From positions 1 through 27,013 of the forward strand of contig JAJXVC010000005.1 of NCBI GenBank assembly GCA_021782295.1: DNA of 27,013 nucleotides, in the 5' to 3' direction. The position numbers were made by a program, and so were the translations under genes. This stretch comes from a bacterium. Lineage in GTDB: Bacteria; Eremiobacterota; Eremiobacteria; Baltobacterales; Baltobacteraceae. This document shows, piece after piece, positions 16,959 to 25,173 of the stretch. Under the pieces are notes generated by a model that saw nothing but the letters and a program-made list of their open reading frames with translations, was not told where the DNA came from and made no database searches. Every line of letters starts with the position of its first letter. The first letter of the stretch is position 1.

Positions 16959-17591
16959 ATGGATTGGCACTTTACCGCGACGGCATTCGCGACCGCATTC
17001 ACCATCGTCGATCCGCTGGGAATGATTCCGTTCACCATGGCGACGACCGCTCATTTGCCGCAGGACCGGCGGGGGCGCATCGTCGACCAGGCGGTCCTCG
17101 TCGCAGCGATCGTTATGGCGGCGATGGGGCTCGTCGGCCCGGTCGTGCTTGCCTACCTCGGGATCACGCTTCCGGCCTTCACGATCGCCGGCGGCATGCT
17201 GCTCTTCCTCATCGCCATCGATATGCTCTTCGCTCGCCCACCGGGCACGCGGCGAACCGAGGACGAGGAGCGCGAGGCAAGCGCAGCGGAGAACCCGGCC
17301 GTCTTCCCGCTCGCGATTCCGATGATCGCCGGCCCCGGAACGCTGGCGACGGTGCTGCTCCTCGTCAGCCTCGCTGCGGGTTCGCCGGCGCGGATCCTAG
17401 CGACGATCCTCGCCTACGCCGCCGCGCTCGTCGTCACGTGGCTCTGCATGCGAGGTGCGGCTCGCTTCCTCCACCGCATCGGTACGACCGGCATCCACGT
17501 CGTTTCGCGCGTGCTCGGGATCGTACTCGCAGCGCTCGCCGTACAGTTCGTTATTAACGGCCTTTTACAGACGCCGCTCTTTCACCACTAG
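16959..17591 (+). CDS. marC: MarC-family integral membrane protein
   Basis: 210 residues, highly hydrophobic, about six membrane helices. Family landmarks: the N-terminal FTIVDPLGMIP (14-24), AGGMLLFLIAIDMLF (77-91), a charged loop (RPPGTRRTEDEEREAS, 93-108), and FPLAIPMIAGPGTLATVLLL (116-135). MarC proteins are widespread inner-membrane proteins without a firmly established substrate; the name's link to antibiotic resistance is not well supported. The ATG at 16959 is chosen because the family N-terminus begins there. The stop shares a CTAG palindrome with the pyrC stop on the other strand. Confidence 0.9.
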   Translation: MDWHFTATAFATAFTIVDPLGMIPFTMATTAHLPQDRRGRIVDQAVLVAAIVMAAMGLVGPVVLAYLGITLPAFTIAGGMLLFLIAIDMLFARPPGTRRTEDEEREASAAENPAVFPLAIPMIAGPGTLATVLLLVSLAAGSPARILATILAYAAALVVTWLCMRGAARFLHRIGTTGIHVVSRVLGIVLAALAVQFVINGLLQTPLFHH

Positions 17592-18871
17592 CGCGCGGCT
17601 GCTTCCGCTCGATAAGCGATACGCCCCGCAACGACGGTCGCTTCGATGCACCGCGGCAGCTCCCAACCCTCAAACGGCGTCGTGTGTCCTTTCGAAGCGA
17701 AATTCGCGCCGACGACGCGCCACGGACGCTCGGAGAACATCGTGAGATCGGCCGGCGCTCCGACGGCGAGCGAGCCACCGGGAAGGCCGAGCAACTCGGC
17801 AGGCCGCGTGCTGCAGAGCGCGACGAAATCACTCATCGGCAGATCGGGGAGCGCGCGCGCATATGCCCCGACCGCGACCTCGAGCCCGCTAAAACCGACC
17901 GCCGCGCAGCCGAGATCGCCGCGCTTCTCTTCGTCGGTATGCGGCGCATGATCGCTGGCAAAAAAATCGATGCTCCCGCGACGAACGGCGTCGCGAAGCG
18001 CGCGCGCGTCGGCAGCGGTTCGGAGCGGCGGATTCACTTTCGCGCGCGCGCCGAGTTCTTCGACCGCTTCATCGGTCAGCAAAAGATGATGCGGTGTCAC
18101 TTCACAGGTGATACGCCCCTTGCGCTCGCGGGCCCATGCAACGAGTTCCAAGCTCCGCGCGGTGGAGATGTGCGCGACGTGCAGACGCGCTTGCACCTCG
18201 AGCGCGAGAACGATATCCCGCGCAACGATACTCTCTTCTGCCGATGCCGGGCTTCCCGTGACACCGAGCCGCTGCGAGACGATGCCGTCATTCATCACGC
18301 CCTCACCTTTGAGCGCGGCATCTTCGGAATGCGCGATCGCGAGGCGGTCGAGCGCGGCGAGTGCGTGCAGCACCTCCCGCATCACGCGTGCATCGGCAAC
18401 CGTGCTGCCGTCATCGGAGAACGCCACCGCTCCGGCAGCAATGAGCGATGCGTAATCGAGCGGCTCGCGACCCGCGCGCGCACGCGTCATCGCCGCAATT
18501 GGAAAGATTCGCGCATGAATACCGCGCTCGGGGCTCGGTTGCGCAAACGCCACCCGCGCAAGCAGCCCACCCTCGTCGAGTGCCGGTTCCGTATTCGGCA
18601 TGGCGCAGACGGCGGTAAAACCTCCGCGCACCGCAGCCGCACTCCCCGACGCGAGCGTCTCCTTCGCTTCGAATCCCGGCTCCCGTAAGTGCACGTGCGC
18701 GTCGATAAATCCCGGCGCAACGACCCATCCTGCGGCCTCGACGACCTCCTCACCGGACTGCGCGCGCAGATGTTCGCCGATCTCGACGATCCGGTCGCCC
18801 TGCAGACGGAGATCGCGCAAGGCATCGATGCGGTGGCGTGGATCGACGATGCGGCCCCCTCGTACGAGCAT
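17588..18871 (-). CDS. pyrC: Dihydroorotase (class I)
   Basis: 427 residues. The enzyme cyclises carbamoyl aspartate to dihydroorotate at a zinc site. Metal ligands and motifs: H59 and H61 in GFIDAHVHLREPG, SDDG near 152-155, H181 in AIAHSED, H234 in HVAHIST, and D307 in ASDHAPHTDEEK. This pattern, with MPNTEP (91-96) and a C-terminal GSLAVGAPADLTMF, is the longer amidohydrolase-type class I enzyme rather than the short E. coli PyrC. The ATG lies 3 nt after the pyrB stop, preceded by AAGG. It is the last gene of the MFS-valS-pyrR-pyrB-pyrC run. Confidence 0.96.
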   Translation of the reverse strand: MLVRGGRIVDPRHRIDALRDLRLQGDRIVEIGEHLRAQSGEEVVEAAGWVVAPGFIDAHVHLREPGFEAKETLASGSAAAVRGGFTAVCAMPNTEPALDEGGLLARVAFAQPSPERGIHARIFPIAAMTRARAGREPLDYASLIAAGAVAFSDDGSTVADARVMREVLHALAALDRLAIAHSEDAALKGEGVMNDGIVSQRLGVTGSPASAEESIVARDIVLALEVQARLHVAHISTARSLELVAWARERKGRITCEVTPHHLLLTDEAVEELGARAKVNPPLRTAADARALRDAVRRGSIDFFASDHAPHTDEEKRGDLGCAAVGFSGLEVAVGAYARALPDLPMSDFVALCSTRPAELLGLPGGSLAVGAPADLTMFSERPWRVVGANFASKGHTTPFEGWELPRCIEATVVAGRIAYRAEAAAR

Positions 18872-18874
18872 GCC

Positions 18875-19777
18875 TTACCAGCCGTGAACGATACGGTGCA
18901 ACAGCGCGGCGCGAACGAGTACGCCGTTGCGCACCTGTTCGCGGTAGCGCCAACGCGCGTCGAGCGTTACGTCGTCGACGATCTCTACTCCACGATTGTA
19001 GGGACCGGGGTGGAGAATCGGCGCGCGCGCCCCAAGGAGCCGCAAGCGTTCGGTATTGAGTTGGTACGCGGTGATATAGGCGGCGTCATCGATCGGCATC
19101 TTCTCGAATCGCTCGTGCTGCACGCGCAGCATAACGAGCGCGTCGAGCTTCGGAAGCGCGGCGTCGAAATCGCGGAGGATCTCCACGCCCGCTGGCACGT
19201 CTCGGCGATCGAGAAAGCACTCCGGACCGATCGCGCGCACCTGCGCACCGCTGCGAAGCAGAAGGCGCATTGAGGAATGCGCGACCCGACTGTGCCGAAT
19301 ATCGCCGACGAACGCGATCTGGGCGCCGCTCAATTCACCGAGAATATCGCGCAACGTAAAGGCATCGAGCAGCGCTTGCGTCGGATGTGCGTTGGTTCCG
19401 TCGCCGGCGTTAATGGTGCAACCTTCGAACGCGGCGCCGAGTTCGGCGACCGCGCCGACGAGGGGATGGCGCGCGACGAGAATATCGATGCCTAACGCAC
19501 GCAGCGTTACCGCGGTATCGTCGAGCCGTTCGCCCTTCGTCGCGAGACTGAGCTGTGCAGGTGTGAGATTGATGACATTCCCGCCCAGACGCATCTGCGC
19601 GCACTGAAACGAAACATGCGTCCGCGTACTCTGTTCGAAGAAGAGATTCGCGCAGAATATGCCTTCGAGCGAACGTGGTGCCGGGCGCTGCGAAAACTCT
19701 TGCGCGAGCGCAAAAATGGAATCGATCTCTTCGTTGGTGAGATCGTCGATATCGAAAAGATTACGCGTCGGGATCAA
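18875..19777 (-). CDS. pyrB: Aspartate carbamoyltransferase catalytic subunit
   Basis: 300 residues. It condenses carbamoyl phosphate with aspartate. Carbamoyl-phosphate contacts are in FFEQSTRTHVSF (S50-T-R-T53; the usual residue before STRT is Pro, here Gln). S77 and K81 in SLATKGERLDDT, H131 in HPTQALLD and HPGPYNRGVEI (256-266) complete the active site. The start is a TTG at 19777, 17 nt inside pyrR, with GAGG upstream; no later in-frame ATG keeps the conserved N-terminus. No pyrI gene is adjacent, so this is probably a regulatory-subunit-free class enzyme. Confidence 0.96.
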   Translation of the reverse strand: MIPTRNLFDIDDLTNEEIDSIFALAQEFSQRPAPRSLEGIFCANLFFEQSTRTHVSFQCAQMRLGGNVINLTPAQLSLATKGERLDDTAVTLRALGIDILVARHPLVGAVAELGAAFEGCTINAGDGTNAHPTQALLDAFTLRDILGELSGAQIAFVGDIRHSRVAHSSMRLLLRSGAQVRAIGPECFLDRRDVPAGVEILRDFDAALPKLDALVMLRVQHERFEKMPIDDAAYITAYQLNTERLRLLGARAPILHPGPYNRGVEIVDDVTLDARWRYREQVRNGVLVRAALLHRIVHGW

Positions 19778-20297
19778 GCAACAAGACCTCGTCGGTCGGC
19801 GAAGGCGTCGCGGCGAGCGTCACGACGACGCGCTCGCGACGGCTGGTGGGAATGCGTCGCCCGACGTAATCGCCCTGTACCGGCAATTCGCGCAGCCCGC
19901 GATCGACCAAGACGCAGAGCCGGATCGCCGAGGGTCGGCCGAGATCGATGAGCGCATCGAGAGCGCTGCGCACGGTCCGTCCGGTAAAGAGCACATCGTC
20001 GACGATAACGATCGAGCGCCCATCGACGGCATCGGGGATCTGCGATTCGGGAAGCGCGTGAACCACGTTGTCGTCGCGATAGAGATTCACATTGAGATAG
20101 CCGATCGTCGGAGCGATCCCCTCGATCCGTTCGATATGCGCTGCGAGCCGTTGCGCGAGCGCCTCGCCGCCCCGGCGAATGCCGAAGAGTTCGACGCCCC
20201 TGCGTGCATCCTCGGGCTCCAAAATTTCGTGCGCGAGCCGTGCGATCATACGCTCGATCTCCTCGGCTCCGATGAGTTGTCGGCTGCGTGCGCTCAT
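19761..20297 (-). CDS. pyrR: PyrR: bifunctional pyr regulator / uracil phosphoribosyltransferase
   Basis: 178 residues, the usual PyrR length. The type I phosphoribosyltransferase PRPP loop is IVIVDDVLFTGRTVR (96-110), and GIRRGGEALAQRL (39-51) and NLYRDD (71-76) match PyrR. In Bacillus the protein binds a pyr mRNA leader in response to UMP; in mycobacteria it acts on translation of the first gene. Here its ATG overlaps the valS stop (ATGA), so it has no leader of its own. I found no PyrR-type anti-antiterminator around pyrR or carA. It may act at the carB leader or work mainly as a uracil phosphoribosyltransferase. Confidence 0.95.
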   Translation of the reverse strand: MSARSRQLIGAEEIERMIARLAHEILEPEDARRGVELFGIRRGGEALAQRLAAHIERIEGIAPTIGYLNVNLYRDDNVVHALPESQIPDAVDGRSIVIVDDVLFTGRTVRSALDALIDLGRPSAIRLCVLVDRGLRELPVQGDYVGRRIPTSRRERVVVTLAATPSPTDEVLLLDPDA

Positions 20298-22909
20298 GAG
20301 CCTGCCTCCATCGCCGCGAGCGCATCCCGCGCACGCTGCAGTTCGCTACGATAACCGTCGAGTTTCGCTCGCTCGGCGTTGACGACCTCGGCGGCGGCTC
20401 GCGCCACGAAGGACTCGTTCCCCAGTTTCTTCTCCGAACGCGCGACCTCGCCTACAAGGCGCTCGACTTCGCGTCGATAGCGTTCCTGCATCAATTCGCG
20501 CGGAGCCTCAACGCTCACCGCGTCAAGTGCCGCCGCGGCATCTCCTGCGACCTCATCGCTTGTAATCTCGCGCGCCGCTCCGAAGTGCAGTACGAGCGCC
20601 CGGAGATCCTCGCGAAGATTGCGCGGCACGTTCACCTCGGCGTTCCCGCGCGGCGGCAAGCCATAGGTGACTCGTTCGTTGCGCAAGCGCTCGATGCAGC
20701 GTTGCAATGCCTCAAATTCCGCGACCGCCGCTGCATCCTCCGCGCATTCGAAGGGGTCAGGCCATCCCGCGGTAACGACGCTCTCGCCGTCGTGCGGCAA
20801 CGCTTGCCAGACCTCTTCGGTGATGAACGGCGCGATCGGATGCAACAAACGCATCGACGCGTTGAGCGCGTAGGAGAGCACCGCGGCCCGCGTCGTCCGT
20901 GCCTCCGGCATCTTCGTTGCTTCGATATACCAATCGCAGAGTTCGTACCAGATGAAGCGCCACAGCGTCTCGACGGCATTCCCAAAATCGAATCCGTCGA
21001 AGAGTTCGCTCGTTCTCTCGATCGTCGCGCGCAGGCGGGCGACGATCCAACGATCCGCGAGCGTCCGTTGCGAAGGCGGTGGAAGCTGCATTGCTCCCGG
21101 CAATCCCTCGGGAAGTGCGCGGGCGTAACGGAGCGCGTTCCAAATTTTATTATTGAAGTTGCGGCCTTCTTCACAGCGCGATTCTTGGAAGCGAATCTCC
21201 TGTCCCTCGAGGCGCATCTGTCGGAGAATGCCGAGACGGAATGCATCGGCGCCGTACTTCTCGACGAGATCCATCGGATCGATCGCATTCCCGAGCGATT
21301 TACTCATCTTGCGACCCTGCGCATCGAAGACCAACGGCGTTACGAAGACGGTCGGGAAGGGCAGACGGTCGAGCAGGTGGAGCCCCATCATCACCATCCG
21401 CGCAACCCAGAGAAAAATAATCTCTCCACCGGTGATGAGGACGCTGGTCGGATACCAATGCGCCAACTCCGGCGTCTGCGCGGGCCAACCTAATATCGAG
21501 AACGGCCAAAGTCCGCTGCTAAACCAGGTATCGAGGGTATCGGGATCGCGCGTGAGCGACGCACCGCCATGCTCGCGTTGTGCGATATCGCGTGCTTCTT
21601 CTTCGTCATGCGCGACGACGATCGCGCCATCGGGTGTGTACCAAACCGGGAGTCGATGCCCCCACCAAACCTGCCGCGAAATATTCCAATCGCGAATCTG
21701 TTCGAGCCATTGCTCGTAGGTGCGGCCGTAGCGCTCGGGAACGAAGCGCAGCCGCCCGTCGCGATATGCCGCGAGCGCCGGTTCGGCCAGGCTCTCCATG
21801 CGAACGAACCACTGGAGCGAGAGCATCGGCTCGACGATCTCTCCGCTCCGTTCGCTGCGGGCGATCGCCATGCGATGCGGCCGCTCCTCAAGCAATGCAC
21901 CCGAGGCACGAAGATCGGCGAGAATTCGTTCGCGTGCTTCGAAACGGTCGAGCCCGCGATAGGGGCCGACATCGATCTCGGTATCGGAGATCCGCGCGGA
22001 GAGATCGAAGATCGAAGGCATCGGAAGATCGTGGCGGCGCCCGATCTCGTAATCGACGGCATCGTGCGCCGGCGTCACTTTGACGGCACCGGTACCGAAC
22101 TCCGGCTCGACCGCTTCATCGGCGATAACCGGAATCGCGCGTCCCGTCAGCGGCATCACCACCGAGGTACCGATCGTGGCGGCGTAGCGTTCGTCGCGCG
22201 GGTGTACCGCGATCGCGACATCGCCGAGCATCGTTTCCGGGCGCGTCGTTGCGACGACGATACCGTCGCCGCCGTCGAGCGCGCGATAGCGAACGAACCA
22301 GAGTTTTGCATCGCACTCTTCGCGATCGATCTCCGCATCGGAGAGCGTCGTCTGCGATTTCGGATCCCAATGGATCAGCCGCTTCCCGCGATAGATCAGC
22401 CCTTCTCGATAGAGACGAACGAATGCACTGCAGACGGCCGCCGAGAGCCCGTCATCCATCGTGAAGCGCGAACGCTCCCAATCAGGGCCGAAGCCGAGCG
22501 TCCGGAATTGCTGCTCGATCGTTCCGCCGTACTCGCGCGCCCATTCCCATGCCCGCTCGAGATATTTCGCGCGACCGAGCGATTCGCGGCTCTCACCGCT
22601 CTTGGCAAGCTCGCGCACCAGCACCGACTCGGTTGCGATCGCCGCATGATCGGTGCCGGGTAACCAATCGGCGTTATTCCCCAACATGCGATGGTAGCGC
22701 GTGAGAATATCCATCGGCGTATAGGTCGAACCATGCCCTAAATGCGCGCGACCGGTAACGTTGGGCGGCGGCATCGCAATGATAAAGGGCGGCCGCGCGG
22801 GGTCGGGCTCTTCGTGGAAGAGGCCCTTCTGCTCCCACCATGCATAACGTGCCTGCTCCACACACGCGGGATCGTAGCTCGCCGGTAATTCCTCGTTCTT
22901 CATCACCAT
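20294..22909 (-). CDS. valS: Valyl-tRNA synthetase
   Basis: 871 residues from the ATG at 22909 (a GTG and ATG at the next two codons are also possible; a longer frame enters the MFS gene). Class I signatures: HLGH (56-59, HIGH equivalent) in PPPNVTGRAHLGHGS and KMSKS (534-538). A CP1 editing domain holds TTRPETMLGD (221-230) and FGTGAVKVTPAHD. The tRNA anticodon-binding helical domain follows KMSKS. A C-terminal coiled-coil arm (about 800-868, VERLVGEVARSEKKLGNESF) is typical of ValRS. It starts 1 nt after the MFS stop and is coupled to pyrR. Valine tRNA charging and pyrimidine regulation thus share one transcript, whether by chance or for growth control. Confidence 0.97.
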   Translation of the reverse strand: MVMKNEELPASYDPACVEQARYAWWEQKGLFHEEPDPARPPFIIAMPPPNVTGRAHLGHGSTYTPMDILTRYHRMLGNNADWLPGTDHAAIATESVLVRELAKSGESRESLGRAKYLERAWEWAREYGGTIEQQFRTLGFGPDWERSRFTMDDGLSAAVCSAFVRLYREGLIYRGKRLIHWDPKSQTTLSDAEIDREECDAKLWFVRYRALDGGDGIVVATTRPETMLGDVAIAVHPRDERYAATIGTSVVMPLTGRAIPVIADEAVEPEFGTGAVKVTPAHDAVDYEIGRRHDLPMPSIFDLSARISDTEIDVGPYRGLDRFEARERILADLRASGALLEERPHRMAIARSERSGEIVEPMLSLQWFVRMESLAEPALAAYRDGRLRFVPERYGRTYEQWLEQIRDWNISRQVWWGHRLPVWYTPDGAIVVAHDEEEARDIAQREHGGASLTRDPDTLDTWFSSGLWPFSILGWPAQTPELAHWYPTSVLITGGEIIFLWVARMVMMGLHLLDRLPFPTVFVTPLVFDAQGRKMSKSLGNAIDPMDLVEKYGADAFRLGILRQMRLEGQEIRFQESRCEEGRNFNNKIWNALRYARALPEGLPGAMQLPPPSQRTLADRWIVARLRATIERTSELFDGFDFGNAVETLWRFIWYELCDWYIEATKMPEARTTRAAVLSYALNASMRLLHPIAPFITEEVWQALPHDGESVVTAGWPDPFECAEDAAAVAEFEALQRCIERLRNERVTYGLPPRGNAEVNVPRNLREDLRALVLHFGAAREITSDEVAGDAAAALDAVSVEAPRELMQERYRREVERLVGEVARSEKKLGNESFVARAAAEVVNAERAKLDGYRSELQRARDALAAMEAGS

Positions 22910-22910
22910 T

Positions 22911-24314
22911 CTATAATACGCCCTGGGTGAGCATCTCTTCGAGCGAACGATTGCGCCCTTCGACTCCATACCGCAGCCACCACAGCAACGCGATCGATCC
23001 GGCGGCGAAGATCACCGCCATTGCAACGAAGACCGGCGCTACTCCGGCACGAGCGAAGAGCGCGTAGAACGCGAGCGGCGCAACGATTGCACCGACGCGA
23101 CCGACGGCAACCGAGAGACCGATGCCCGTTGCCCGCAGGTGGGTCGGGAAGAGTTCGCTCGTGATCACGTAGGCTCCCGATCCCACCCATGCGCTGAAAA
23201 CGCTGAAGACCGCATACGAAAAGACGAAGTGCAATGCATCCCCGAGTCCGTACGCCAACGCGAGCGAACCGAGCGACGCAATCGTAAATCCGAGCAACAT
23301 CGTCGGACGCCGCCCCCAGCGATCCATGAGCAGCGAAGAAACGATCTGTCCGGTGAGGCCGCAGACCGCGCCGAGGAGATAGAGCAACGGAATCTGTTGC
23401 CCGTGCATGCCGACGGCGGGAAAGATCGCTAAACCGGCGATGGAGAGAATGCCGTAGTACGGCATCACCTGCGCGAGATTGACCACGAAGGCAAAGAGCA
23501 ATCGCCGCGGCGTCGCTTGAAAGAGCTCGGCGATCTGCGCGAAATATCCCGTCGGCGGCACGAGCGGGGTAAATTCGATCGGGAGATCCGGGTCGACGAC
23601 CGCTTCTACGCCGCTCGCTGCTTCGACGACCGCAACGATATCGCGAGCCTCCGCAACTCTTCCACGGGCGAGCAGCCAGCGCGGAGATTCCGGCACGAAG
23701 CGTCGGACCAGGAGAACGCCGACGGCGAGCAACGCACCGAACCAAAAGACGAGTCGCCAGGTTGCGCCGGCGGCATTTCCTAAGGCATAGAGCGCGATTC
23801 CCGAAGCGGCAATCACGCCGACATTCCACGACGCGTTGATCAGCCCGTCGGTCCGCCCGCGAACGCGCGCCGGAACGAATTCATCGATCGCGCAATTGAT
23901 TGCCGAGAACTCGCCGCCGATGCCGATACCGGTGAGGAAACGAAAGATCACCAACGAGAAGTAATTCCACGAAAACCCCGTCAGGATTGTCGCGGCGGCA
24001 TAGATTGCGAGAGTGACCATAAAGAGACGTTTCCGCCCGAGTCGGTCGGCAAGCTCGCCGAAGACCAGCGCGCCGACGAGCATGCCGATCGTGTAAATCG
24101 GGTTGACCCAGGCAGCGAGACTCGCCTGAAAATGCAGATGCGCGGCGATACTGGGGAGTACCGGCCCCACGATCGCGGTCTCGAAGCCGTCGAGTACCCA
24201 TGCGATCCCAAGTGCGACGGCGATGCGGGTATGCATCGGCGACCATGCGAGCGAATCGAGGCGCGACAGCAGCGTCGGTTTCGAAGGCGACGACGCGACG
24301 GTTGTGGTGGGCAC
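22911..24314 (-). CDS. Major facilitator superfamily transporter (sugar-porter-like)
   Basis: 467 residues with about twelve membrane helices. N-terminal LLSRLDSLAWSPMHTRIAVALGIAWVLDGFE is a shared feature of one group of sugar/organic-acid-type MFS proteins (residues 15-45). MFS motif A is GELADRLGRKRL (86-97) and repeats as DRWGRRPTM in the second half. PESPRWL (208-214) is the sugar-porter signature. The GTG at 24314 is the favoured start; another GTG at 24323 would add three residues. The substrate cannot be read from the sequence. It diverges from surE and lies 1 nt before valS. Confidence 0.88.
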   Translation of the reverse strand: MPTTTVASSPSKPTLLSRLDSLAWSPMHTRIAVALGIAWVLDGFETAIVGPVLPSIAAHLHFQASLAAWVNPIYTIGMLVGALVFGELADRLGRKRLFMVTLAIYAAATILTGFSWNYFSLVIFRFLTGIGIGGEFSAINCAIDEFVPARVRGRTDGLINASWNVGVIAASGIALYALGNAAGATWRLVFWFGALLAVGVLLVRRFVPESPRWLLARGRVAEARDIVAVVEAASGVEAVVDPDLPIEFTPLVPPTGYFAQIAELFQATPRRLLFAFVVNLAQVMPYYGILSIAGLAIFPAVGMHGQQIPLLYLLGAVCGLTGQIVSSLLMDRWGRRPTMLLGFTIASLGSLALAYGLGDALHFVFSYAVFSVFSAWVGSGAYVITSELFPTHLRATGIGLSVAVGRVGAIVAPLAFYALFARAGVAPVFVAMAVIFAAGSIALLWWLRYGVEGRNRSLEEMLTQGVL

Positions 24315-24387
24315 GGCGCGCACTGTTGTCTGCGCGCGCGGGAATCGCCTGCAGGCAGGGGCGTCGACGCGCGCGAAGCGCGCAGCG
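24315..24387. promoter_or_regulatory. Divergent MFS/surE intergenic spacer
   Basis: 73 nt between divergent starts, very G+C rich. It carries cctgcagg-type and cgcgcgaagcgcgc-type short palindromes. Promoters for both transcripts must lie here or within the coding ends, but I could not identify a credible -10/-35 pair or operator. Confidence 0.3.
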
Positions 24388-25173
24388 ATGCGTACGCCGA
24401 CGATTCTCCTCACCAACGATGACGGCGTCGCTTCGCCCGGTATCCACGCGCTCGCTCGCGAACTCGCCGAGCTCGCGCTGATCGTCGTCGTCGCACCCGA
24501 CGGCAACCGTAGCGGCGTGAGCCATGCGATCACCACCGACGATTCGGTCGGCGTCACACCGTACGAGGGCATCGCGGGCGTGCGCGCCTACGCCTGCACC
24601 GGAACGCCCGCCGACTGTGCCGTCATCGGCATCGGCGAGCTCTGCGAGAGGCGCCCGGATCTCGTCATCAGCGGGATCAACAACGGCCCCAACCTTGCCG
24701 ACGACGTGAACTACTCCGGGACGGTCGCCGGAGCCGTCGAAGCGGTGCTCCTCGGCGTCCGCGCGCTCGCCGTCTCCCTCGCGAGCGATCCCGACGACCT
24801 AACCGAGGCGCGTCACTGGGAGAGCGCCGCAGCGCAGATACGCACGATTCTTCCCTATGCACTCGCCGAGCTTCCACCGGAACGGTACTGGAACGTCAAC
24901 GTCCCGAATCTTCCGCCGGAACAGTTGCTCGGCCGCCGCTTTACCTCGCTCGGGCGCAAACGCTACGGCGAAGCGATCTCGCGCGTCGACGAACGGCGCG
25001 ATGCGCGCTACTACCGCGTCTGGAATCTTCCCGGCCGCGGCGATAGCGAAGACCCGGCAAGCGATATCGGAGCGGTCATGCAAGGCTACGTCAGCATTAC
25101 ACCGATCGCCATCGACCGCACCGACCGTGACGAATTGAACCGTTTGCGACTTTCCGCTGTTCAAGGGGCATGA
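24388..25173 (+). CDS. surE: 5'/3'-nucleotidase SurE
   Basis: 261 residues. SurE is a metal-dependent nucleoside-5'/3'-monophosphate phosphatase linked to stationary-phase survival and often found near protein-repair genes. The N-terminus ILLTNDDGVASPGIHAL holds the metal-binding D11-D12 pair, S42 lies in DGNRSGVSHA, and SGINNGPNLADDVNYSGTVAGAVE (95-118) is the conserved metal/phosphate site. The end YVSITPIAIDRTD matches the family C-terminus. The ATG at 24388 is the family start; an upstream frame extension has no similarity. The stop shares an ATGA with the next gene. Confidence 0.96.
   Translation: MRTPTILLTNDDGVASPGIHALARELAELALIVVVAPDGNRSGVSHAITTDDSVGVTPYEGIAGVRAYACTGTPADCAVIGIGELCERRPDLVISGINNGPNLADDVNYSGTVAGAVEAVLLGVRALAVSLASDPDDLTEARHWESAAAQIRTILPYALAELPPERYWNVNVPNLPPEQLLGRRFTSLGRKRYGEAISRVDERRDARYYRVWNLPGRGDSEDPASDIGAVMQGYVSITPIAIDRTDRDELNRLRLSAVQGA

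Noticed and set aside
20294..20400. PyrR-type attenuator upstream of pyrR.
   Set aside because: The region is valS coding sequence, and no consensus binding loop or terminator hairpin could be seen.
22915..22925. TATTAT box just before valS as a -10 promoter element.
   Set aside because: It lies at the very end of the MFS gene, no -35 is properly spaced, and transcription would begin nearly at the start codon.
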